A DNA stretch of 64,000 nt from Chiua virens (taxonomy: Eukaryota > Basidiomycota > Agaricomycetes > Boletales > Boletaceae), in NCBI GenBank assembly GCA_019787685.1, contig JAHNUO010000004.1, positions 1,488,001 through 1,552,000 on the forward strand. The letters run 5' to 3'. The notes under the pieces were generated by a model, which was given only the letters and a program-made list of their open reading frames with translations, ran no database searches and had not been told where the DNA came from. This document shows, piece by piece, positions 12,938-27,500 of this stretch (position 1 is its first letter; every line of letters starts with the position of its first letter). A program made the translations under genes and the position numbers.

Positions 12938-13587
12938 TTACCTTGCCTTACAGACCATCCACCTCCCCTCGACCCCTTCCTTGGGTCGCAGATGGCCATC
13001 CCGGCACCTTTCCCGCACCCAATCATCGAATCGCACGACACTCGCCTCCGACCCAAAATTGTCAAAAAAGAGCCGTCTCCCCAACCATATCTGGTTCTCG
13101 TCAGATGATGACAGTTCCCGGTATGAGTTTCGAACGACCCGCCAGGCCTCGTCCCGTGCTTTCAGCCGGAGCCGGGAAACGAGCACGTGCACAGTGTTCC
13201 GAGATAGATCATGCAACGTGCTTTCCGGTCGCGACACTCGAAGATGAAATCAAACGTGATGACTCAAGAAGGTGCTCGAATGCATTGGGTTGTGACAGCT
13301 TCTCGAACTGAACGAAATTCAAGGTGCGCAAGCTTCGAGCCAATGTGGAGATCCACAAATAAGCGTCTGACGGTCGTTGCAGTAAGTTTGGAACGAGGTG
13401 TTTAATCTGTTCCAAGTAGGTTTGTTGGGAAGGGAAAGAGATGATGAGTTGGTGGAGAAGTGCTATGAGGCAGGTAGTAGGTGGTAAGACGGAACGGCTG
13501 TGGAACGAGGGTTGCCGAATGAAAGTCCGGCACGAGACGAGACAGGATGGAGGTTGTTTGCACTGGGGAGTCGAAGATGACCGACAA
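12938..13587 (-). CDS. Possible SAC3/GANP-like protein, with frame breaks
   Basis: Coding-quality blocks lie in successive frames. They are an N-terminal block starting MSVIFDSPVQTTSILSRL at 13587, then LIALLHQLIISFPSQQTYLE, STLARSLRTLNFVQFEKLSQ, LVSRLRLKARDEAWRVVRNS and a C-terminus VEGRWMVCKAR ending at 12938. The pattern of a helical block with NFVQF, then R-L-R-x-K-A followed by a Y-R-E stretch, resembles SAC3/GANP/THP3 (mRNA-export or centrosome-associated) proteins. That assignment is a guess from pattern only. The frame changes near 13472 and near 13240 leave no room for introns, so this may be a pseudogene or contain sequence errors. Confidence 0.4.
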
Positions 13588-13912
13588 GTAAAGTGAGGTC
13601 TCGTAGACTATTTCAATGGTTAAGACACACTAGATACGTCCAGGAGGTCAATTCAATTCACAAACCTTCCAGCGCAAAATCGTCGGTCCGGCCAGAGGCA
13701 AAGAGGCCTTCACGTAGTTTACCTGTATGCACGGACGGTCAATTCCACCGGTCCTCGCGAGCTCCTCAATCCCACTTACGGAACAATATTAAGATATTCT
13801 CCTGATTGTCCTTCTTTTGAACTGACGAGTTGATCGGAAGCTTGTTAGAAGCACAAACTCCGTATGTGTTCCAGAAATTCTGTAGCTACATCGTCGAACG
13901 GTTTTGTTGGCA
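13588..13912. other. Intergenic, nothing recognised
   Basis: This is the region upstream of the SAC3-like start. I see no supported coding sequence or RNA gene. Confidence 0.4.
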
Positions 13913-14246
13913 TCATGAGGGCGGCTTGAAAAGGCCGCAACGCACTTTTCTCTCGATGAACGCTCTGAACTCCTCCTGCACAGTGCATTCTTTCAATCTG
14001 GGCAACTTAACTTGGTCAGAACTGAGCGACGGAATTAGAGTTCTAGCGTGCTTACAGGTCACCGCCTTTTTCAAGGCCGCTGCTACGGCTCACAGAGGCT
14101 TCCATGTCACGATCATGATCGATGTCTTTGGAGAGTTCACTCCCTCGTCGTTGACCTTGCCCGGTATCGAGCGTTCCACCAGCCCGGGACTTTAGTGGAA
14201 TGACGCGTCGACCTCGCCCTCGTGATTGCCCACGAGCCAATCTCAT
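13913..14246 (-). CDS. Small hypothetical protein (two exons)
   Basis: The ATG at 14246 opens a basic 64-residue exon (MRLARGQSRGRGRRVIPLKS...) ending GLEKGGDL. A GTAAGC donor and a CCCAG acceptor (~14055 to ~14005) join it in frame to LKECTVQEEFRAFIERKVRC and a stop at 13913-13915. The predicted product is about 95 aa, rich in Arg and charged residues, with no recognised domain. It lies just downstream of the Mg2+ ATPase on the same strand. Support is the clean splice and the plausible C-terminal composition only; it could be non-coding. Confidence 0.3.
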
Positions 14247-14557
14247 GTGTTTCAGTGCAACCTCGGAACGTGGGTAATATGAAAGTAAGAAAACAACTGC
14301 CAGTACTTGCTACTAGTGTTTCTCAGGCTAGCACTGACATTACTAACTTGGGACTGAAGTACTGACGTACGTACGTACGTAGGCTAGGTGTCTGAGAAAG
14401 TCATTCGATTCCAAGAGGCGCGTACACAACATTCGTCTACATAAGTTCTCAGTGGTTAGCTCTATCATATCCAATTTGATCATCCAGTGACATCCAGTGA
14501 GTATTACTTTGGCCCCGTCGTGTGTAATCATCTGAGTCAATGAACCCCCACCTCGTC
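14247..14557. other. Intergenic with a short ACGT tandem repeat
   Basis: This is the 3' flank of the Mg2+ ATPase gene. It contains a perfect ACGT tetranucleotide run at 14365-14381 (four and a quarter units). Otherwise it is unremarkable. Confidence 0.5.
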
Positions 14558-17500
14558 TCAAAGCCATTCGCCATTGAACGCCTTCAGATAAATAGTCTTG
14601 ACAATGTGGATAACACAAGCATAACCCGCAATCATGGCCAGTAGGTAGGTATAAAACATTGGATCAGGAGGCGTCATTTGTAAAGCCAAGTTGACCTTGG
14701 GAATGTACGGAATGGTCATTGACACACAGGCCATCCCGAAGGTCACGAGCACCACGGGGAGAGAGGCTCGTGATTGGACGAAAGGAATCTTGCTAGTCCG
14801 AAGGAACTGAATAATGAAGAGCTTTTTGCCAAGAATTAGAAATCAGTACAAAATACACGCTGAGTTTCATACCTGTGTCAGAGAACCTTCCAAAAACCAG
14901 TTTGTCTGTGCTAGTGGAACCAGAGGGGAATCCAATGTACGAATCTTGTAGTGGAACCTTGAAGAAAAGTCAGTCAAAGGCAATCAAAAGAACACAATGG
15001 CTTGCCAGTTGATGGAGAATGTTATGATGTCAAATGGACTGGAGAATGGACCGAGACAGATCATGAATCGGACGATGGACCAGGCGCTCCATTCCTTAGG
15101 ATATTCAAGATACTCAGGATCAACGTTGTCCCTGTCGAGAATGAGCTGACTATCTAAAGAGGACGAAAGAGGACGAACCAAGGAATCGATGCCTGAGAGA
15201 AGTCATACAGCAAATTCTGGATCAATAACTGCAGCGGCAACATCGGCTGGTAAGGCAACCAAGCAGAAGCAACTAGAGATTCCGAGTTGTCACGCCAAGA
15301 ACTCCGGTTAAACAATTGAAAACGTACCCAGGACCGAGAAGACATTCCCAAAATTGGATGAGCAAGCCATCTTGATATACTTCACGGTATTCAAAAGCCT
15401 TTTCACCGGCGTGAGTTTCATGGGCGACCCACAGTGCTGAGCTGAGTGACGTACGTGATCCTGCCTTCCACCACGCCGCGCGCCACGACCTGAAGACTCT
15501 TCTCCAACAAGATGACGCCTGCTGCCTCTTTGGCGATCTCAGTTCCCGAATCCACCGATATCCCGACATCAGCACCACGAATAGCCAAAGCATCATTGAC
15601 TCCGTCTCCCAAAAATGCAACAGCGCGGCCGCCGCCACCTGCGCGTAGAGCCTTCACCACTTCGAGTTTCTGGTACGGCGATAGCTTTGCGAAGATAATG
15701 GCACGCTCGATTGTCTCCTTTTGGAGATCCGGGTCCTTGGCAAGTTCGGCGAGCTGAGGTCCGGTAACGATTAAGTTAGATTCATTGACACATTCAACAG
15801 CTGTTTCCGACCCTTCTTCTTCATCCTTGAGCTTGGGTGTCCGCAGGGTCGCAACCTCGAGATTGAGAGGGTTGAAAAGGCCCAGGTCACGAGCAGCTTT
15901 GGCAGCCACCGCTGGGGCGTCTCCTGTGAGAATTCGCACCTGGGAATCACAATGAGTTCGGCAGGACAGTGCCATCCTTAAGGAGCGGCTACAGTACCTG
16001 GACATGAAGGCTCCCAAGCTTCTGGATGGCTTCGGCAGCATCCGGCTTCAGTGGGTCCAATAAAGCGACGAAACCAACGAAGACTAAATCTTCCTCGTCC
16101 ATGGCAGAGACACCGACACCTATCTTGACTAACGCCCTGCGACAAGCGACGGCTACCAACCGCAGTCCATCCTCGTTCAGTCGCTTGGCAGTACTGAGAA
16201 TTCCAAGACGATCCACTTCTGTCAGTGCGGCGAAGGAAGATGACTCGAGCCCGATACAGTCTATCGATTTCGACAACTCTTCGTCCCTCAGGACAGAAAC
16301 ACATCGTTCTAGCACCTCCTCGACGGCTCCTTTGGTTATAAACAATGCTTCTCCTACACGCGTAGAGTGGTCGCGAGCGAGGACCGAGAGCATACGACGC
16401 GTCGAGTCGAATGGAACCTCCCCGAGTTTAACCCAACCGTCCAGTTGAGCATCAGCGGGAGGGCGTTTCTCGTCTCCGCCGATATAATCCAGAATGGCAC
16501 GATCAATAGGGCTGCGAGATCCCGTTTGCAGCAAGGAGTTAATATAGGACAACCTGACCGGGAGGTCCGACAGTTCACCCTTGGTATTAACAGACTTGGC
16601 CACACGAACGAGGTCAGCTGTCAATGTGCCCGTCTTGTCAGAGCACAGAACGCTGACTGCACCCAAGTTCTGGATGGCGTCGAAACGCTTCACGATAACT
16701 TTCTGCCTGGCAATGCGGACAGCCGACAATGCCAAGTTGGCGGTCTTTAAAATCGCAGGTAAATAACTTACGGCTACGAGAAATACAGATGCACTCACGA
16801 CTATCATGGGAAGCATCTCTGGAGTAATCCCAACGGCGATCGCGATCGCGAACATCACGGCGCCTTTCCAGTCCTTGCTGACTGCCCCTTGAACAATAAA
16901 GACAGCGGGCGCCATTACCTGCAAGAGTACAATCGTATGTTGGCACAAGGTGAATGAATGAATTACATTTGGACTGACCGCCATAAAAGCCAAGAGGACG
17001 TAGCTGACTTTCCTGATGCCCGTCTGGATGGCGTTTTCGGGCCGTTTCTTGTTAAGCTCCTCCGCAATTGCGGCCATGTATGTGTCCTTTCCAGTAGAGA
17101 CTACGACCACGCGCCCATTTCCGGCTGCCACTGATGTGCCAGCCAAACAGATATTAAGATTATCCAAGAGATGGAACGGTTCAGACGCATCCGCGGCAGT
17201 AACACGGACGAATTTGTCGATCGGCAGTATCTCCCCTGTGAGCGAAGCCTGCGTAACAGTGAGAGACTCTGCAGAGATGACGATACAGTCCCCTGGGAAC
17301 ACATCACCACCTGCAAACCGGATGAATTCGTGACGACAAGTGAGTGTGAAAGAACATACTGGCAACGGCGACGATATCTCCGGGGACTACATGTCTCAGA
17401 TCGATCTCAATCTCCTGAGGAACGGAATCGACTCGACGAATAACGCGAACACGTGTCACGATAGATTTGACCAGTTTAAGTGCTTGAACCATGGACCTGA

Positions 17501-18021
17501 TCTCTTGCCAATACCTGTGAGACGACAACGCGTTTGAGCAGAGTGAAAGATAGACATAAGAGAGAAGTACCTCAATCCGGTGGAAGCAACGACCATGGCT
17601 ATCATGACTACGAAAGTTGGCACGGAATTTGTGGCAATGTTGATCACAGCGAGGATCGTGAGCAGAATATTGAAGGGGTTCCAAATTGCAGTCCACAAGA
17701 TCGCTAAAGCGGCCAAAGGACGTTCGTTGACCGGTGTGTTGAAACCATGGACCCTGAGAATCTCAGCAGTAGTTTCCTCTGACAATCCATCGGGACTCCA
17801 AGTAGGCTCGAGGCTGGATGGACAATCAGATAAGGTAATGGCAAGAAACACCGAACTCACTCGAACACTTGCAAAACCGGGACACGCGCGAGGCGGGCAA
17901 GCTTCGCGGTGATCTCGGCATCTTTTGTCTGAGACTTGGATATATCCGGACCATGCCTCTCCGTTCGAAAGCGGGTAGGGACAAGACCGGAGGGAAGAAC
18001 GGCTTTAAATGAGAAGCGCAT
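14558..18021 (-). CDS. mgtA: Magnesium-transporting P-type ATPase, MgtA/MgtB class (P3B)
   Basis: Membrane P-type ATPase of the bacterial Mg2+-import class. The ATG at 18021 opens MRFSFKAVLPSG. In order I see an N-terminal cytosolic part ending ARVPVLQVF, TM1-2 (WNPFNILLTILAVINIATN), the actuator domain with TQASLTGE, TM3-4 with the class signature GITPEMLPMIVV, the phosphorylation site SDKTGTLT, a nucleotide-binding domain with KGAVEEVLERC, and the hinge GDGVNDALAIRGADVGISVD. The C-terminal TM segments include SLVASAWLPYQPMLPLQLLIQ and end KTIYLKAFNGEWL at 14558. About ten introns are present, so the gene is fully fungal in structure. The class is common in bacteria and patchy in fungi; an ancient transfer is likely but not shown here. 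The transport direction is taken from the family. Confidence 0.92.
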
Positions 18022-19188
18022 GATATTGAACGTGCGGCTGGGGTTACATATACCACAGATCAACCCAGGTGGAGTCGAGAACTACGAGACGCGCACCTTT
18101 GTTACGATGAAACAATGCGTTTACGGGTGGGTTACCTGCGGGGGCGAGCAGACTGGAGACCAGTTAGACAAAGGGCACGGCATGGTAACAAAGAGCGACG
18201 AACAAAGACGTAGGTACAAGCGTACAAAAACTCCCATCTGTTGGATAGCGTGTTGGGGAAAGTAAGGAGGAGGTCGAGGTTTTATAGGGCTAAATTTTTC
18301 GGATCTCCGACATGACAGGCCCGGAAGGCCGCATGCCACACGCTGCTGAGGTGTGTGTCCATGCTGGCTAATATTGCCATTGGTTATGGCACATATCGAT
18401 CTATGAGATTGATGGGCGTACCTGGCATAATGATACCCTTCGTTGATTGGCGGCTCAGACCGGCTCTTGCTTGAATTACACGATGGGCACAGCCTGATGC
18501 GCCGCTCACTACCGCGTGTCACTCCAAGTCGCACGGTGGCGCCAGGGCCGGGCAAAGAAGTGATAAAACGATTAAATCAAGCCATACCGCGCATTATGTT
18601 TTCATGTGCCTGGCTCGGAGCTTGGAGATATCCAAGTGGGTCAGTGAGAAGAAGAGCATATAAGACAACTCAAGTTGGAATTTTGATCGAGATCACCGCG
18701 GACGAATTGCATGCCAGTGGGAACTCGCTTCATGTAATACCAGGTAAGAACGGACATGAAGTCAGCATCTTCAAGGGTTGCTCCACCACGGACATTTATC
18801 CATGTATACCGGCAAATACGGTTAACTTGAAATGTTGCCTGTGATTTCTTGGGTTCAAGTTGCAGATTCAGAGTCAGCACCCCCTGGACCCCCTACAAGG
18901 ACGGACATTAACCTTCAGCTGCACCGGTAATCATCGATCATCACTTGGACAGGGTCGTTATCTTGATCTACGACACATTTGAGCAGGAGATTTGTGCCAT
19001 TACACCCAAATCGAACCGCGTGTGGCCTCGTGCTAATAAGCATCAATCACTGCTCGGCTCTCCACTTCTGCCGTTCCAACTTGAATGGTCACAGTTACGC
19101 TTGCAGTTGGAAATGCATGGATCATATGATAAGACGTACTAATAGTATCAATCTAAGCACATGCACCCGTCTCGCCTTTGGCGCACCT
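18022..19188. other. Intergenic region, ~1.2 kb
   Basis: This lies upstream of the Mg2+ ATPase and downstream of the sirtuin. The open frames are short, lack splice-supported partners and show no family resemblance. The region should hold the ATPase promoter. Confidence 0.5.
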
Positions 19189-20690
<1,502 letters not shown>

Positions 20691-21645
20691 ATTGAGGTGT
20701 TTGGAAGGGTAGTGGGCACTCGTTGGTGGCCGGAGGACTCGGATTTGCTACTTCAAGGTGCCTCTCGACTCAGAGTCGCAGTGGAAGCTGATCAAGCTAT
20801 ACTTGGTATCCCACCGGATACTTCCGTGCCAATGGGTTAGGCTAACCCCTAGCTAATGAGAGGGTACTTGTAAGTTGTGGAGGGGTCCCTAACCCTACCC
20901 CCTCAATATTTCCGATTCAACGTTCAACCCTTGACGGTCGTTCATATAATGATTCCTATTCAGCGTATCATGTAACGATCGCATCGGAGATCGTGATTTG
21001 CCATACTACCGTTGGTGGTCCTTCTGTCCTACCCCAGACTAATAATGGACTCACTGTGATACTTAGTTCCACGGACCACTGTCGGCGAGTGAATGGGCGA
21101 CTAGGAAGCAGGAGGACTGCGTGGCGCAGAGAGAAACTAGTACACGGATCTGACTCGAGGGTTTCGTCCATGTCACCTGCCAGAAACACATGTAGATCAA
21201 AATCACATATCGTGAGAATTACTCTGCTCGTCATTTGTTTGAGCTCGACCTTCAACTCTAAAAGTCATCATGAGACACCACTGACATGTAAGTACACTGT
21301 CAGCGAGCTTGCGATTCCGAAATGAAGAGAAGGCGAAAACCTCGGTTGTCCGATTTGCTGGACCATTCGTTCAACTTGACACACCAGCATGAACTGTGGA
21401 TCAATGATGGTGGCAATCCCTCCGAGTCGATGAAATCTTTCTCTGGAGTAACATTCGATCTGGAGACCGAACGGATCACTGTGAGTGAGTTTTTGCTATT
21501 AAGTTAGTATCAAGTTGTCCAGAGAAAACTGCTGGTGGGGCCTGATATATCGAGTCGCACGAAAAACTCGCATATGCCAGTAGGTTCGTCACTAACCATT
21601 ACGACTTCCTATCGCAGTATCGTAAGAACGATATTATAGATAGTT
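20691..21645. other. Intergenic region, ~0.95 kb
   Basis: This holds the sirtuin promoter and the 3' flank of the NAD(P)HX epimerase gene. A 61-codon plus-strand frame at 21322-21507 has a basic start but no partner exon or family resemblance. It is not called. Confidence 0.45.
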
Positions 21646-22736
21646 TCACAATCGTTGAGACCCCTTCTCTTGCGGGAGCTCTACAATCTGCTCGGATCCA
21701 GGATATTCGGGAAGGTTGAGCTGAAATTTTTCCTCCATCGATCTACGGTCGGTTTTAGCATCCAGCTAGGAGACTTGAATCAACAACTAAGGTGACAAAC
21801 CTCGGGACGAATCTTCCTCCAAGGAAGTGTCTACCTTTGAAGAATCGCACTCCTTCCTTTGGCGCGGTCAAACTGACTAACACGTCAGCCATAATGCCGA
21901 TCCCTTCCGCGTCACCCCTTTCGACATCCCACCCGCTAGGAATGTCTACAGAGACTATGGGCTTTCTTGAAGACGAAATCAGTGGTAAGACCTCATCGAA
22001 GGGTGCGCGGACTGGGCCTTTGAACGAGAACCCAAAGATGGCATCCAAGATGACGTCGGACGATGAAAGCGTAGAACGGAGCACATCCATGGCAGCATCA
22101 GGGGGCAAAGACCTGATCTTCATGTTATCACATTGCCTGTGTAGTCTCTGTGCCAGTGCCAGTGATGGACAAAGTCAGTCCTTCAGGCGAGATCAAACAT
22201 AGACCGAGTTGTAGTAACCTTGTAAATATCCTTTGACCCTGGCTGGCGAGCAATATTTTGGTCAGATGTTCCGGTTCCGAGTCCTATCTGTAATGTGCAA
22301 ATACCTTGGGCATATAAATCGTGGGTTCGTAGCCGAACATACCTATATCGCAATGGCCGCCGTCAATATCGAGTTATTGATTATCCACTAGATAGCGATG
22401 AACGAACCAAGGTGCCTTGCCGCCACCAATCCATCCCCACCTTGATTGCCAGGCCCGCAGCAAACGAGAACTCTTCGATATTTCTCCTTATCGTAAACTC
22501 TTGCAAGTGTTTGAGCGCATGCGAGTCCGGCCAGTTCCATTAACTTCGACCATTATTAACAATCAAGCCCAATTCTAATCGAATGCGAGCGATCCTTCAC
22601 CTGATCAATACTGAATGCACCCGACGCATTCATCAGTTCCTCGTCGATCTAAGATGTCACATCAGTCCTGGGCCAACGCTGGTAACATATGTTTTACCTG
22701 CTGGGCCAATCTTGCTGTAAGGTAACGGACGGACAT
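21646..22736 (-). CDS. NAXE: NAD(P)H-hydrate epimerase (YjeF N-terminal domain)
   Basis: Repairs damaged NAD(P)H by interconverting R- and S-NAD(P)HX. The start ATG at 22736 gives [14 protein letters not shown] splice leads to [16 protein letters not shown], then [20 protein letters not shown], followed by the signature [20 protein letters not shown]. Later exons encode [11 protein letters not shown], the Asp-containing [46 protein letters not shown] and, after a last intron, a C-terminus with [18 protein letters not shown] that stops at 21646-21648. There are at least six short introns. The length (~240 aa) is that of stand-alone fungal NAXE. It is transcribed in the same direction as the neighbouring sirtuin. 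Confidence 0.93.
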
Positions 22737-22942
22737 GGGATCTTGCGTGGAGCAGTGAGTGTTGTGACGTCAGGTCAGGGGATACCGATTAAGAAGAACA
22801 CCAAGTGGTGGTACAACAATGCATATGTACTCAAGTATCACAGTCAAACTTTAGCTACTTCAGCACGCACGTCAACTTAGAAAGAAGGGACAACAAGGAA
22901 TACAAAGTAAAGAAGGGCCAGTGCACTTTTTCATAAAGCTAT
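22737..22942. other. Short intergenic spacer
   Basis: This 3' flank of the MYND gene and promoter of the epimerase gene contains no coding signal. Confidence 0.4.
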
Positions 22943-24166
22943 TCAGGACGAAGCAGGCTTCGCGCAAACACGGCGATGTTCGTCCCAGTCCTTCCTCTGA
23001 TGTTCAGGAGAGCAGTATTTGACCAACCTGCACTTGCTACAGACAAGACCATTTGTGGTCGGCGTTTCGGCAGAGTCGGCACTAGTTTGAGAACCCTCGG
23101 AACCCTCGCCACTCTCAGCGTATCGTGGGGTTTCCTCACTGAAACAGATATCGCAATCTATCCAATTGCACATCTCCCTTGCTTTAACCTTCTTGCCGTA
23201 TCGGCCGCCACGCTTTGTCGAAAGAATCGCCGCCCCTTCGACGCCTCGTCTAGGAAAGCGAATCATTTCACAGTCGTCATTGCAGCAGGGGTTTGGACAC
23301 CCGCTGGGGAAGTCGAAGAAAATATCTTCTGCAGGTACGAAGAGGGGATGGGTGAAGAGAATTTGGGAATAAGAGGTCGTCTGATGTGAGAATAAGATGA
23401 TGAATGGCGGTCGCTTTTCGAATAATATTGCTCGAAAGGCAAGGTCAATCTGAGGGAAGCATGGTGTACGCCGCTGCTTGAGTAGAGTATGACTTAATCG
23501 CATGTCTGAGTGAGGCGAACAACGAATAAGGTTATATGACACAAACAGGGGATGGGTGACAAACGTTCGTATTGAATCTGGCTCGCTATGCTCGGTTTAC
23601 ATGTTCGACCACCGTATGCATGTCGACAGACAAGTTTGAAATACTCTGTAACGTCGTCCATCTCTTGTCGCTTTAGGTCTGTGACAATAATATATACATC
23701 GTCGCAGCTGTGGTCGTGCATGCCCCGCAAGAGCATGAGCTCGGGCAGCTGAACGAGGAGCAATTAGCTTGGTGAAGACTGATATAATGAAGGTGATGAC
23801 TACCATTGTGAAGACGACGGGCATCATGGATAATTTTCTGTCTTGCATTGATCTGTGATGATAGACATGCGTAGTCCACGTGCGGTCCAGGGGGATCAGA
23901 CGACCAGTGTCCACTGTCCGGCAGAAGATATTCTCTGGCACAAAGTCCCCTTTGCTCCAGACAATGACTTGACGCCTGAGTGTGTTGGATGCGTGTTTGC
24001 GCTCTCGAACGCCCTGAAACCATTCCCAATATGCGTCGTTACGATGTTCAAGCCATTTGTCGATCAGCATGTCAGTAGCGTCGTGGTCGAGTGTTTTGCA
24101 AACGAGCTCGCTCATCGCCAGAGTTGGCTGCGAGAGTGCAGAATAGTGTCGAGCTTGTTGGCGCAT
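22943..24166 (-). CDS. MYND-type zinc finger protein
   Basis: The C-terminus carries a MYND finger (LVCSKCRLVKYCSPEHQRKD followed by W-D-E-H-R-R-V-C), a zinc-binding protein-interaction module. The exons chain as MSELVCKTLDHDATDMLIDK with IFCRTVDTGRLIPLDRTW, then LPELMLLRGMHDHSCDDVYI after a GTAGTC...TTCAG intron. Next come RRTPCFPQIDLAFRAILFEK and a Cys-rich stretch (CPNPCCNDDCEMIRF), then the MYND domain. The protein is about 400 aa. The ATG may be 24166 or the in-frame one ~50 bases downstream (MSEL). Such MYND proteins are numerous and mostly unstudied in Agaricomycetes; the partner is unknown. Confidence 0.8.
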
Positions 24167-24512
24167 CGTACGTGACGGTATGATAACAACAACCTTGCCA
24201 GCGGCTAGTAACGTCCCATAGTCACACCGGCCCTAAGGTCCGAAATTAACCCCTGTCTAACCAATTCAAGTTCTTGTTAAGAACGCGCGCAAATCTGTTG
24301 TCGTGATTTTCCGCTATAGCCAGGCGCAAGCCTGCGTTCAGCTTCTAACCTCATCTGAAATGTACAGAATCTTTACAGCCTCCAAGCAATGACATGTCGG
24401 GCGGCCAGCCCAGCGTCCGGCTCGCTCAAGTTGTCAGTTCCACGCTTTGCTGATCTCTTGTTAGACTAGCGTGGATTTGACCGAAGCACACTATCTATCT
24501 TATACCATTTCC
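24167..24512. other. Intergenic
   Basis: This is the promoter side of the MYND gene and 3' flank of APC2. Nothing else is seen. Confidence 0.4.
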
Positions 24513-27500
24513 CTATTTCCCTAACCTCCACATTCCGTCCTTGACGGTAGCCAGTCCTTCTCGCTTGGCAGCCTCCATGAAGTTGCCAAGCTGTTCGATA
24601 GTCCGATCATAACCCGGGGCAAGCCTCAGCATGGTTTGTATGCGGTCTAGGGGCAGCGAACCCAAATTTGTGAGCATGCCCTCAATGAACTGCAATCGAG
24701 AGGTCAAAGAGTACGCTTAGATATATGTTATGGGGGCTGTACCTTCCAATAAACTTTCATTTGTTCCGCTTGCTGCTGTTGCACGCTCATCATTGGCGGC
24801 AGCTCGTCCTCTCCGTGAGCTATGACTCGAATGTCAGGATCGTTGGCAAGACGTTGGCTAAGGGGACCCGACGCACCTAGCTTTGAAATAGCTACTTTGG
24901 TTCCCGGCATGGGATCCTCAGCAACAGAAAGCAACTTGAACACATTCTCACTCTCCTCTTTCAAAACACGCATGTCGACCCATGTGGCAAGCGACTTCAA
25001 AGCTGCACTACGGCTCACGGTTCCTACACTCGAGATCAGCTCGTCAATAGTCCACGTATCTACGCACGTTCGTGGTCAGAGCGATAAGAGAAGCGTTGAG
25101 GATCTCTCACCTTTTTCTGAGAAGAGCTCAATAAATGCAGCCTCCAGAGGAGGAACGTCTGCCTCGACTTTGCGGTCGTCGAGTTCGAGCTCAAGCTGTA
25201 CTCGCCCGAGATGAGGCAACCAGCGCAGAGTCTTGTCGGGCTTGAACGTAGTGAACTCCCTAGCGTAATGTTCTTGCGCCCTGTCATGAACGGATGGGAT
25301 TGTGTTCATAATGGGCTGGAGGTGAACTCACTCCTGAAACTGACCAGGCATAATGATGCTGCTGGTCTCCAAAGCAGGCCAAAAATGCCGTGAAATGATC
25401 ATCGGATGTAGAACACTCTTCTTGCAATGAGGACAATCCCATAGTGACTTAGCATAAATTCTTACAGGTCGTTGGGATTGAATATGCTGACCAATGCGCC
25501 TTGAATCGGTCATGTCCCGCAGCATCACTTCGCAGACCTGCAGAGCTGACTCCCCAAACCGTATCTTTAGAATTTCGATATTTCGTCGCTAGAGAAGCAT
25601 TAGTATTATGCTATTCATGCACCCCAAGGGACCAACCTCGCGGTCAAAGTTACCGTCTTTTATTGCAAGCAATCGCTGTGCAAGTAGCACTTGAAGCTCC
25701 TTGATAAAGAGATCCTTGGAGTCATATATGCTGACAATGGTGCTTATGATATCGCTCGTTTTACTAGCTCGGAAATCTTTTGTGAAGTCAGTAACGATGA
25801 AAGCGATGAAAAAATAGATCCTTACCAGGTCCAGCGTCGATTGGCTCGGGTGTCCATTCAGGATCGGCGTAGTTTTCTATTTCTGGCTGTTGAAGGGGCT
25901 GGATAGGTTCATTGTTATCTACCAACGAATCGCCACTGTCTCCATCGCCAACTAAACTGGCGACAATGCACCTGATGGCGTCTGACCGATCTCTTGGGTT
26001 GGTATCAACAAAAAAGCTGCGAAGAACTATCGGTGACATTACCGGAGATACCGACGGATAGGATCTGCCACTTTGAATAAGAGAACACCAGGAGGATCGA
26101 CAATTCTCAGACATTTGATCGTGGAAACATAAGAGAGAAGAATGTCTTTCGTGTCTGCTCCTGGGTGAAGCAATCGTTTCTTGTTCCTTGAGCGTACGTC
26201 AATCACAATAATAAGATCGTGTCTGCGTGACCTACGCTCGTCGAATGGAGTGGACTAATTCTGCACGTTGGTCTACCCTTTGCAGACACTCCTACCCCAA
26301 ACTCATTAGCGGAGAAGAATGGTATCGCGTGAATGAGGATACCTTGAGGTCTTGGAGAGCACCAGTAGAATCTGGGTAATCTACGATGATGTCGAATATC
26401 TCGCGCGTACTACAAGGGAGCTAAATAAAATTAGTACAATGAAAGCAAGCATTCACGTACCGCAAGTCACAAAGGGTTTTATGCATGTGAAAATCAAACC
26501 TGGATCCGACCCCTTGCATCATCGTTTTGGCCTCGTCGGCTTCAACAAAATATAAGCAACTACAAATCCTATGAGGATGTGTGGCGTACCGTTGGTTGCT
26601 CCTCTAGCAAATGGCCATAGCATCCATGGGACAATCTTGTGGACCATCCAGGCACGAAGGTCCGCCAACATTGGTTCTTCCCATGAACCAACACAGGTCT
26701 GCAGAACGTGTGCTTCAATGTATTCGTACCCTACACTAGCGATGAGGCTCTCGTAACGTTCGATGAGGCTCAAGGTGTCGAAAGCCTGCCAGAGCGAGCG
26801 ATCTTGGTGATCGGATGGTTGTGATACTGTCCTCACGAGCGTCGTGGCGACGAGTGCCTTGACTCCTCGTGCAAAGGAAGCAGGAAGGATGGAGAATAGG
26901 TGGGTTTGAAACGCAAGTGTGTATGCGGATGTGATGGTTTGACCGAGTCTGTCGAGACATTACTGACATGTGGGGTGAACAGGGACCGAATTTACTCTGA
27001 ATTCGGCTTCCAAGCGTCATACCACTCGAGGAGTCGAGAGATGAGTGCCCTTATTGTTTCTGGATCTGAGTTGGACTCGTAACAACCACGTGAGGATAGG
27101 TAGGTTGACTGTATAAAGACAATACCTCGTAAAGATTCATATAAGCATCGACCTCATGCGCAACCAGATATTGGTTTTTATGCAAATCCTCTGTCAAGTT
27201 TTGTCGATTATACTGCAAGTCAGGTGAGGGCAGAGCAACGAATCGTACCAAGAAAGACCTCAAGCATGACGGGTAATCTTCTGCATTTATTTATGACGTC
27301 GAAAGCTTCCCTGACCTGACGCATGTCTATTTGGGAACTAACTCAGTATTTCAAGAGGTAAAGGTAGGGCAAGGAAATCACTTCACCGTACCGAGGTCGC
27401 GGTGTCGGGTCGTTTAGGTTGTATGGTTTCAGGAATGCGGTCGCCAAAGTCCAAGCCTGCTCCAAAATCATGAATGTCCCTCGGCGATTCAGAGCTGGAG

